Part shown: positions 1 through 4,633 of the stretch, in pieces
Position numbering within the stretch: position 1 is the stretch's first letter
How the letters are laid out: each line of letters begins with the position of its first letter
Source of the DNA: HGM11367 sp964600435
Lineage (GTDB): Bacteria; Bacillota; Clostridia; Christensenellales; UBA1242
Direction: 5' to 3'
NCBI GenBank assembly: GCA_964600435.1
Contig: CAZRJB010000024.1
Span: forward strand, 1 to 6,854
DNA length: 6,854 nucleotides
Notes under the pieces: model-generated
What the model was told of the DNA's origin: nothing
Databases searched by the model: none
Seen by the model: the letters and a program-made list of their open reading frames with translations, nothing else
Made by a program: the position numbers and the translations under genes

Positions 1-348
1 AGCGAAAGGTTTGAACAAATGTTAAACAAATACGCAGGCAATTTAATGAAATCTGCTGTTGAACTTGCATCTCTTTGGAGAATGGATAAAGCATTAAGAA
101 AACTTGAAGCAATGATGATTGTTGCAGACAAAAATCAACTTTTAATGGTGTCTGGAATGGGAGATGTTATTGAACCAGACGATAATATTTGTGCAATTGG
201 AAGTGGCGGAAACTATGCACTTGCAGCAGCAAAGGCTTTAAAAGAAAACACAGACCTTTCTGCAAGAGAAATTGCAGAAAAAGCATTAACTATTGCAGGT
301 GATATTTGTGTGTTTACAAATCATCATCTAACCTTAGAGGAGGTATAA
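1..348 (+). CDS. hslV: ATP-dependent protease proteolytic subunit HslV (3' part, cut by window start)
   Basis: HslV (ClpQ) is the threonine-protease core of the cytoplasmic HslUV complex, a double hexamer that degrades proteins unfolded by HslU. The reading frame is open to the first base of the window, so 115 codons of the C-terminal two thirds are seen; the catalytic N-terminal Thr and the true start lie upstream. The family is recognised from SAVELA, LRKLEA, the GDVIEP turn, IGSGGNYALAAAKAL, and the C-terminal block LSAREIAEKALTIAGDIC followed by VFTNHH, all in the order found in E. coli HslV. The ATG at 19 is an internal Met, not the start. The TAA stop ends two bases before the hslU ATG and the hslU ribosome binding site lies inside the last codons, so the two are translationally coupled. 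The truncation is an edge effect, not a pseudogene. Confidence 0.95.
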   Translation, partial: SERFEQMLNKYAGNLMKSAVELASLWRMDKALRKLEAMMIVADKNQLLMVSGMGDVIEPDDNICAIGSGGNYALAAAKALKENTDLSAREIAEKALTIAGDICVFTNHHLTLEEV

Positions 349-350
349 AT

Positions 351-1649
351 ATGGAATTAACACCTAAACAAATAGTTGCAGAATTAGATAAATATATTAT
401 TGGGCAAAATCAAGCAAAAAAAGCGGTTGCCGTTGCATTAAGAAATAGATATAGAAGAAATTCATTAAAAAAAGAAGTTAGAGAAGAAATAACTCCAAAA
501 AACATAATCATGAAAGGTCCAACAGGTGTTGGAAAAACAGAAATTGCTAGAAGGTTGGCAAAATTGGTAAATGCACCTTTTGTAAAAGTTGAAGCAACAA
601 AATATACAGAAGTGGGATATGTTGGGCGAGATGTTGAAAGCATGATTCGTGACCTTGTTTCTGTTTCAATAAACATGGTTAAAGAAGAAAAAACCAAAGA
701 GGTTGAAGCAAAAGCAAGCATTTCTGTTGCAAACAAAATTTGTGATATTCTTTTTAAAAATCAGGTTGTTAAAGATGGTGAAGAATTAAAAAGCAAAGAG
801 TCCATAAAACTTGACTACTTTGACGGCAAATATGACAAAGAGCTTATTGAAGTTGAAATTGTTGAACAACAAAAACAAATGAACATTATTGAAGGTGTTG
901 GAGAAATTAATTTTGGCGGAATTTTAGGCGGAATGTTCCCTAACAAAAGAGTTCACAAAAAAATGAGCGTTTCTAAAGCAAGAGAAGTACTTTTGAGCGA
1001 AGAAGCAGATAAGTTAATAGATAAAGATGCAGTTAATGCCGAAGGGCTTAGACGTGCCGAAGAAGAAGGCATCATCTTTATTGATGAAATGGATAAAATT
1101 GTTGGAAAATCATCTTCAAATGGTCCAGATGTTTCTAGAGAAGGTGTTCAAAGAGATATTTTGCCAATTGTTGAAGGATGCACTGTTAACACAAAATATG
1201 GTAACATAAAAACTGATTTCATTTTGTTTATATGTGCTGGGGCATTCCACGTTTCAAAAATTGAAGATATGATTCCAGAACTTCAAGGGCGATTTCCTGT
1301 TGTTGTTCAGTTAAATAGTTTAACAAAAGAAGATTTTAAAAGAATTTTAAAAGAGCCAAAAAATGCAATAATAATGCAGTATCAAAATTTGTTGTCTGTT
1401 GATAAAGTAAATCTAAGTTTTACAGATGATGCTTTAGAAGAATTGTCTGTTATTGCCGAAGAAGAAAACCAATCAAAGGAAAACATTGGTGCAAGACGTT
1501 TGCACACATTAATGGAAAAACTTCTAGAAGATATTTCATTTGTTGCAGACGGCGAGCAAGAAATAAACTTGGAAATTAATGCAAATTATGTAAATGGCGT
1601 GTTTAAAGATAAAATTAAATCTCACGATTTAAGAAAATATATTTTATAG
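351..1649 (+). CDS. hslU: ATP-dependent protease ATPase subunit HslU
   Basis: HslU (ClpY) is the AAA+ unfoldase that feeds substrates into HslV. The 432-residue protein is close to the 443 of E. coli HslU. It shows Walker A GPTGVGKT (56-63), the GYVG pore loop (89-92), a charged I-domain insert (about 105-215), Walker B IIFIDEMD (241-248), the GPDVSREGVQRD block (258-269), the sensor-1 region ILFICAGAF (291-299), the arginine finger in ELQGRFP (R314), sensor 2 GARRLH (380-385), and the C-terminal tail DLRKYIL, which in this family inserts into HslV to activate it. The ATG at 351 is chosen because it follows AGAGGAGG (336-343) at good spacing and gives the usual N-terminus; a longer frame starting with TTG at 306 would overlap hslV and has no family support. 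All key residues are intact. Confidence 0.97.
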   Translation: MELTPKQIVAELDKYIIGQNQAKKAVAVALRNRYRRNSLKKEVREEITPKNIIMKGPTGVGKTEIARRLAKLVNAPFVKVEATKYTEVGYVGRDVESMIRDLVSVSINMVKEEKTKEVEAKASISVANKICDILFKNQVVKDGEELKSKESIKLDYFDGKYDKELIEVEIVEQQKQMNIIEGVGEINFGGILGGMFPNKRVHKKMSVSKAREVLLSEEADKLIDKDAVNAEGLRRAEEEGIIFIDEMDKIVGKSSSNGPDVSREGVQRDILPIVEGCTVNTKYGNIKTDFILFICAGAFHVSKIEDMIPELQGRFPVVVQLNSLTKEDFKRILKEPKNAIIMQYQNLLSVDKVNLSFTDDALEELSVIAEEENQSKENIGARRLHTLMEKLLEDISFVADGEQEINLEINANYVNGVFKDKIKSHDLRKYIL

Positions 1650-1657
1650 GGTCAATT

Positions 1658-2191
1658 ATGGAAAAAATAATAAAAGTTGACTTAAATGATAACAAAATTG
1701 GCGAAATTGAAAAATTAGATGCTCACAAAACACCAGTTTTGCATAGGGCTTTCTCTGTGTTTTTGTATGATGGTGATAAATTATTACTTCAAAAAAGAGC
1801 AAAAAATAAATACCATTCTGGTGGATTGTGGGCAAATTCTTGCTGTTCACATCCTAGGGCAGACAAAACTTTTTTACAAAGCGTTTTTTCAAGATTAGAT
1901 TTTGAGTTGGGAATAAAAACCGAACTAGACTTAAAAGAATTGTTTACGTTTACTTACTTAACTCAATTTTCATCAAATTTGTATGAGTATGAACTAGATC
2001 ATGTTCTTGTTGCCCAATACAATTCATCTTGCAAAATCGATTTCAACACCAGTGAAATTGCAGAAATGAAATGGGTAACAATTGAAGATTTAAAAAAAGA
2101 CTTGGAAAATAATCCGTTAAGTTATGCCTCATGGTTTTTAATTTGCGCTCCAAAAGTTATTGAACATTTGAAAACAATAAATAAATTTTAA
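1658..2191 (+). CDS. idi: Isopentenyl-diphosphate delta-isomerase, type 1 (Nudix family)
   Basis: This enzyme interconverts isopentenyl and dimethylallyl diphosphate, the two C5 units of isoprenoid synthesis, in the cytoplasm. The 177-residue protein has the type 1 (metal-dependent, Nudix-fold) pattern: DAHKTPVLHRAFSVFL with metal-ligand histidines H23 and H29, the substrate-binding KYHSGGLWANSCCSHP with catalytic Cys63 and ligand His65, a Nudix-like helix ending in FELGI (Glu83), the YEYELDHV block with Glu110/Glu112, and YASWF with the conserved Trp159. Residue roles are transferred from E. coli IDI. The start ATG lies 8 bp after the hslU stop, and its ribosome binding site (AGGG, 1648-1651) overlaps that stop codon, so it is the next gene of the hslVU operon. 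A strong terminator follows directly. I see no functional link to HslUV; the grouping looks like operon packing. Confidence 0.93.
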   Translation: MEKIIKVDLNDNKIGEIEKLDAHKTPVLHRAFSVFLYDGDKLLLQKRAKNKYHSGGLWANSCCSHPRADKTFLQSVFSRLDFELGIKTELDLKELFTFTYLTQFSSNLYEYELDHVLVAQYNSSCKIDFNTSEIAEMKWVTIEDLKKDLENNPLSYASWFLICAPKVIEHLKTINKF

Positions 2192-2226
2192 CGTGTATAA
2201 AAATTATGCACGTTTTTTATTTTTTG
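2190..2226 (+). terminator. Rho-independent terminator of the hslVU-idi operon
   Basis: AACGTGTATAA (2190-2200) pairs with TTATGCACGTT (2204-2214) across an AAA loop, giving an 11-bp stem with one G-T pair, followed by TTTTTATTTTTTG. The 5' arm begins inside the idi stop codon. The ATG at 2206 is part of the 3' arm, which argues against it as the start of the next gene. Confidence 0.88.
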
Positions 2227-2244
2227 TGCATATATGAGCATAAA

Positions 2245-2544
2245 GTGGAAACATCATTTTTGGAATTAAGATGTAAAGAAGTTATTAATGTGACCGATGG
2301 AAAAAAACTTGGTCGCATTATTGACATTGTTTTCGATTTGCCAACAGGAAAAATTAAAGGATTTGTTGTTCCAGTTAATCAGGGCGGTTTTGGTTTGTTT
2401 AAAACAAGTCAGCAACTGTTTGTTCCATACAATCAAATTTGTAAAATTGGGGCAGATATAATTTTGGTTGAAATTTATGCAGAAAACGCCAACACAAATC
2501 CGTATATTCTTAATGCACCAAAAAATAAAAATACTAATGTTTAA
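2245..2544 (+). CDS. YlmC/YmxH-family PRC-barrel protein
   Basis: A 99-residue soluble protein with a PRC-barrel fold of the YlmC/YmxH family, common in spore-forming Bacillota and of unclear molecular function. The signature is clear: SFLELRCKEVINVTDGKKLG (4-23), then RIIDIVFDLPTGKIKGFVVP, the GGFGLF turn (47-52), and QLFVPYNQICKIGADIILVE (57-76). The C-terminal 20 residues are Asn-rich and not conserved in type. The GTG at 2245 is preferred because it gives METSFLELR..., the usual spacing between the start and the ELR-KEV motif. An in-frame ATG at 2206 lies within the upstream terminator hairpin and would add a Phe/Tyr-rich tail foreign to the family; a TTG at 2260 would cut the motif. The ribosome binding site is weak (GAG near 2236), and I see no convincing promoter of its own, so it may depend on readthrough. 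No sporulation gene is adjacent, so a sporulation role is only a family association. Confidence 0.82.
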   Translation: METSFLELRCKEVINVTDGKKLGRIIDIVFDLPTGKIKGFVVPVNQGGFGLFKTSQQLFVPYNQICKIGADIILVEIYAENANTNPYILNAPKNKNTNV

Positions 2545-2588
2545 ATAATTTTCTAATGTTAAAAATTAACGTAAGGAAAAAAATAATC

Positions 2589-2813
2589 ATGACAAAGTTT
2601 TTTGATTTTTATAAAAATGGTAATGTTATAATAAAAATCCTTTTTTTAGGAGTTGCAATAATAATGTCCGTTTTGTGGATTGTTGGCAGTTTTACAAAAC
2701 TAGATAGGTTGGTGATGTTTTTGGTTGGAACAGTTGTTGGCGGGGTTTTAATAAACATTTTTTTGTATGATTATGTTGTTAATGCAATCAACTATATTTC
2801 AAATTTGTTCTAA
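2589..2813 (+). CDS. Small two-helix membrane protein, unknown function
   Basis: I do not recognise this protein. From the ATG at 2589 it has 74 residues: a short polar N-terminus (MTKFFDFYKNGN), a first hydrophobic segment at about residues 13-34 (VIIKILFLGVAIIMSVLWIV), a short loop with charged residues (TKLDR), and a second hydrophobic segment at about 41-60 containing a GTVVGG small-residue patch, then an aromatic amphipathic end. It is likely an inner-membrane hairpin with both ends on the same side. The start at 2589 is preferred over an in-frame ATG at 2556 because AAGGA (2573-2577) sits 11 bases upstream of 2589, whereas 2556 has no ribosome binding site. It begins 44 bp after the ylmC-like gene with no terminator between, so the two may share a transcript. 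Base composition matches its neighbours. Confidence 0.65.
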   Translation: MTKFFDFYKNGNVIIKILFLGVAIIMSVLWIVGSFTKLDRLVMFLVGTVVGGVLINIFLYDYVVNAINYISNLF

Positions 2814-2829
2814 AATTGCAAAAAAAAAA

Positions 2830-2857
2830 TTGACAGATGTGTTAAAAATGTTATAAC
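2830..2857 (+). promoter_or_regulatory. Sigma-70-type promoter upstream of trpS
   Basis: TTGACA (2830-2835), a 16-bp spacer, and TATAAC (2852-2857) form a near-consensus promoter, with a transcript start expected near 2864. The -10 lies within the 12-bp perfect palindrome ATGTTATAACAT (2848-2859), which could be an operator. The transcript must pass the hairpin at 2917-2940 before reaching trpS. Confidence 0.7.
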
Positions 2858-2867
2858 ATCATAAACA

Positions 2868-2936
2868 ATGAAAAAGTTAAATTATAATTCTTTTGTTTTT
2901 ATGCTTTTTGTTGCAAAATCTTGGCGTAATGCCTAA
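2868..2936 (+). CDS. Possible 22-codon leader peptide with one Trp codon, upstream of trpS
   Basis: A short open frame starts at ATG 2868, a few bases after the predicted transcript start, and ends at TAA 2934-2936. The peptide begins MKKLNYNSF and ends AKSWRNA. Its only Trp codon (TGG, 2922-2924) lies in the 5' arm of the hairpin at 2917-2940 and its stop codon in the 3' arm, so a ribosome paused at Trp would physically cover the hairpin. That is the geometry expected for leader-peptide attenuation. Against it: there is only one Trp codon, there is no Shine-Dalgarno sequence, and no competing antiterminator helix was found. It may be chance in an AT-rich leader; shown as a candidate only. 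Confidence 0.3.
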   Translation: MKKLNYNSFVFMLFVAKSWRNA

Positions 2937-2960
2937 GGTTATGTTTTTTTGTTTTTTATT
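2917..2960 (+). terminator. Hairpin plus T-run in the trpS leader (terminator or attenuator)
   Basis: AATCTTGGC (2917-2925) pairs with GCC(T)AAGGTT (2931-2940) with one bulged T and the pentaloop GTAAT, followed by ATGTTTTTTTGTTTTTTATT. This is an intrinsic-terminator shape located between the only visible promoter and trpS, so it should reduce or regulate trpS transcription rather than end an upstream gene. It lacks the conserved T-box sequence of a tRNA-sensing leader. Confidence 0.6.
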
Positions 2961-2986
2961 ATATTATTTTAAATAAAGGAATTATT

Positions 2987-3982
2987 ATGGATAGAATTAT
3001 AACCGGAGTAAAACCAACCGGAGTTTTACATATAGGAAACTATTTTGGAGCAATAAAACCTGCTCTAGACATGTTAAATAAAGAAAACAGCGAATTATTG
3101 ATTTTTATTGCAGACTATCATGCTTTGAATTATATAAAAACCAAACAAGAACTAAAGGAATATAGTTTTATGCTTGCCTGTTCTTATTTGGCTTGCGGGC
3201 TTGACCCAAATAAAATTGTGTTTTTTAGACAAAGCGATGTTCCAGAAGTTTTTGAACTTAACTGGATTTTAAACAATGTAACTCCAAAAGGGTTAATGAA
3301 CAGGGCACATGCATATAAAGCCCTAACAGAAGAAAATGTTCAAAACAACAATGATAAAGACTTAAACATCAACATGGGTTTATATTGCTACCCAATTTTA
3401 ATGGCAGCCGACATTTTGTTGTATAACACAAAATTTGTTCCAGTTGGTCTTGACCAAAAACAACATTGTGAAATTGCTAGAGATATTGCCATTTCTTTTA
3501 ACGCTATATATGGCGAAACATTTGTTCTTCCAGAACCAATAATAAACAACAATGTTGCAACAATTGTTGGGTTAGATGGCAGAAAAATGAGCAAGAGTTA
3601 TTCAAACACAATTCAGTTGTTTTGCGACGAAAACACTTTAAAAAAATCAATAAACAAAATTGTTACCGATAGCAAACTCCCAGGTGAACCAAAAGACGAA
3701 AATTGTGCTTTGGCAAAAATATATTCGTTGTTTGTTGATAATGCTCAATTTGAAGATTTTAAAAAAAGGCTGGCTTTGGGTCTTGGTTGGGGAGATGCAA
3801 AAAAAGAAACATTTGAAATTGTAAATAAATTTTTAACTCCAATGCGAGAAAAATATTGTTATTACATGCAAAATCCAAAAATTGTTGAACAAATTTTGCA
3901 AGAAGGTGCAAACAAAGCAAGACACATTGCAAAAAAACAACTAAACAAAATTAGAAAAAAAATTGGAGTTGCAGAAATATAA
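2987..3982 (+). CDS. trpS: Tryptophan--tRNA ligase (TrpRS)
   Basis: A cytoplasmic class Ic aminoacyl-tRNA synthetase that charges tRNA-Trp with tryptophan using ATP. The 331-residue protein has the usual compact bacterial TrpRS length. It shows TGVLHIGN (11-18, the HIGH motif), NVTPKGLMNRAHAYKA (97-112), the Trp-binding block LMAADILLYNTKFVPVGLDQ (138-157) with Asp142 placed like the indole-binding Asp of Geobacillus TrpRS, QKQH, and GLDGRKMSKS (195-204, the KMSKS loop), followed by TDSKLPGEPKDE. The GLDGRKMSKSYSNTI and PGEPKD blocks mark the subtype with this KMSKS context rather than the Bacillus VDPTKKMSKSDPN form. AAGGA (2976-2980) stands 6 bases before the ATG. Its cognate tRNA gene follows 79 bp downstream. 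A promoter, a hairpin and a Trp-containing mini-ORF upstream suggest regulated expression. Confidence 0.96.
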   Translation: MDRIITGVKPTGVLHIGNYFGAIKPALDMLNKENSELLIFIADYHALNYIKTKQELKEYSFMLACSYLACGLDPNKIVFFRQSDVPEVFELNWILNNVTPKGLMNRAHAYKALTEENVQNNNDKDLNINMGLYCYPILMAADILLYNTKFVPVGLDQKQHCEIARDIAISFNAIYGETFVLPEPIINNNVATIVGLDGRKMSKSYSNTIQLFCDENTLKKSINKIVTDSKLPGEPKDENCALAKIYSLFVDNAQFEDFKKRLALGLGWGDAKKETFEIVNKFLTPMREKYCYYMQNPKIVEQILQEGANKARHIAKKQLNKIRKKIGVAEI

Positions 3983-3998
3983 TTATGGTGTAAAACAC

Positions 3999-4034
3999 TT
4001 GACTTTTGCTTAAATATTATTTAATATAGATAAT
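3999..4034 (+). promoter_or_regulatory. Promoter of tRNA-Trp
   Basis: TTGACT (3999-4004) with a 17-bp spacer to TAATAT (4022-4027), or alternatively TTGCTT (4006-4011) with a 17-bp spacer to GATAAT (4029-4034); either would start transcription shortly before the tRNA 5' end at 4062. The whole promoter sits inside an interrupted inverted repeat (3994-4013 with 4037-4055). Confidence 0.6.
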
Positions 4035-4061
4035 AGTTAAGCAAGTTAAAGTGTTAGCCAT

Positions 4062-4137
4062 AGGAGAATAGCTCAGTTGGTAGAGTCGCGGTCTCCAAAA
4101 CCGTTGGTCGTGGGTTCGAGTCCTACTTCTCCTGCCA
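4062..4137 (+). tRNA. tRNA-Trp (anticodon CCA)
   Basis: A complete 76-nt tRNA with encoded CCA. Acceptor AGGAGAA (4062-4068) pairs with TTCTCCT (4127-4133), discriminator G4134, then CCA (4135-4137). The D stem is GCTC/GAGT with one G-T pair. The anticodon stem is GCGGT/ACCGT around loop CTCCAAA, with anticodon CCA at 4095-4097. The T arm GTGGG/CCTAC encloses TTCGAGT. G as discriminator and anticodon CCA are the expected identity elements for bacterial tRNA-Trp reading UGG. It lies between trpS and serS with its own promoter and terminator. Its last 20 bases (from 4118) are repeated twice more downstream. Confidence 0.96.
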
Positions 4138-4142
4138 AAAAC

Positions 4143-4164
4143 AAGCCGTAATGGCTTTTTTTTT
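4143..4164 (+). terminator. Rho-independent terminator of tRNA-Trp
   Basis: AAGCC (4143-4147) pairs with GGCTT (4153-4157) around the pentaloop GTAAT, with a run of nine T (4156-4164) that begins in the 3' arm. It starts 6 bases after the CCA end and belongs to the repeat unit. Confidence 0.85.
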
Positions 4165-4195
4165 AACTTGATTTAACTATGAACATCAAAACATT

Positions 4196-4262
4196 TAGGA
4201 CTCGAACGGTTTGCCCAGTGGGCAAACCAGGCATGAGAGCCAGCATGGCGGAGTGAGTCCTA
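4196..4262. repeat. GC-rich structured element with terminal inverted repeats, first copy
   Basis: TAGGACTC (4196-4203) and GAGTCCTA (4255-4262) form an 8-bp closing stem. Inside is a perfect 9-bp hairpin, GGTTTGCCC (4208-4216) with GGGCAAACC (4220-4228) and loop AGT, then small GGC/GCC hairpins at 4230-4250. The first ten bases, GGACTCGAAC (4198-4207), are the exact reverse complement of the tRNA-Trp T-arm segment GTTCGAGTCC (4114-4123). The GC content (about 60%) stands out from the AT-rich surroundings. The right arm of the stem is the start of the next tRNA-end copy. Confidence 0.8.
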
Positions 4263-4278
4263 CTTCTCCTGCCAAAAA

Positions 4279-4300
4279 CAAGCCGTAATGGCTTTTTTTT
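4279..4300 (+). terminator. Second copy of the tRNA-Trp terminator hairpin
   Basis: Same AAGCC/GGCTT stem with GTAAT loop as at 4143, with eight instead of nine T. It would act as a backup terminator for transcripts that read through the first. Confidence 0.75.
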
Positions 4301-4331
4301 AACTTGATTTAACTATGAACATCAAAACATT

Positions 4332-4398
4332 TAGGACTCGAACGGTTTGCCCAGTGGGCAAACCAGGCATGAGAGCCAGCATGGCGGAGTGAGTCCTA
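4332..4398. repeat. GC-rich structured element, second copy
   Basis: Same sequence as 4196-4262 shifted by 136 bp, with the closing stem TAGGACTC/GAGTCCTA; the right arm lies in the partial third repeat copy. Confidence 0.8.
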
Positions 4399-4578
4399 CT
4401 TCTCCTGCCAAAAACTTTTTTCTTAATTAATTATAAGCATTTGACTAAAATAATCTTCAGTTTTTTTTATTTTGTAACATGATTAGCAAGTGTTCAATGC
4501 TTCTGTTTTTATTTTTTTAAAATAACATTGTTTTTTAAATAATTTGTCAGCGTAAAAAGTGTAATCTTTTAAGTTTGT

Positions 4579-4607
4579 TTGACAATTGTGTTGTATCATA
4601 TTAAAAT
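4579..4607 (+). promoter_or_regulatory. Promoter of serS
   Basis: TTGACA (4579-4584), 17-bp spacer, TAAAAT (4602-4607), with a start expected near 4614 and therefore a leader of only about 20 bases. That leaves no room for a T-box or other long leader regulator from this promoter. AGGAG (4623-4627) follows as the serS ribosome binding site. Confidence 0.78.
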
Positions 4608-4633
4608 ATATTTAACATTTATAGGAGAAGCAT

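Larger units (their letters stand above)
4118..4415 (+). repeat. Tandem repeat built from the tRNA-Trp 3' end, terminator and a GC-rich palindromic element
   Basis: Copy 1 (4118-4254, 137 bp) and copy 2 (4255-4390, 136 bp) differ, by eye, only by one T in the terminator T-run; a partial third copy of 25 bp (4391-4415) ends the array. Each unit begins GAGTCCTACTTCTCCTGCCA (the tRNA-Trp 3' end with CCA), carries the terminator hairpin, about 33 AT-rich bases, and then a roughly 60% GC segment. Only copy 1 is joined to a real tRNA body. No coding gene of convincing length is present. Near-identity of the copies implies recent duplication or ongoing homogenisation. Confidence 0.95.

Noticed and set aside
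306..1649. Longer hslU frame starting at a TTG at 306
   Set aside because: It overlaps hslV by 43 bases and adds a non-conserved N-terminus; ATG 351 has an ideal ribosome binding site and the family N-terminus.
2206..2544. ylmC-like gene starting at ATG 2206
   Set aside because: The ATG lies in the 3' arm of the idi terminator and the extra residues are translated from its T-run; GTG 2245 gives the family-like start.
4196..4262. tRNA gene on the minus strand in the GC-rich element
   Set aside because: The TAGGACTC/GAGTCCTA stem and GTTCGAGTCC imitate an acceptor and T-loop, but no D arm, anticodon arm or separate T stem can be formed.
4118..4415. CRISPR array
   Set aside because: Only two full units, with both unit and spacer identical; a CRISPR array has short constant repeats and differing spacers.
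4479..4520. 13-codon frame (with two Ser codons) between the repeat array and serS, as a possible serS leader peptide
   Set aside because: It lies upstream of the serS promoter at 4579-4607, lacks a ribosome binding site, and has no hairpin-plus-T terminator tied to it.
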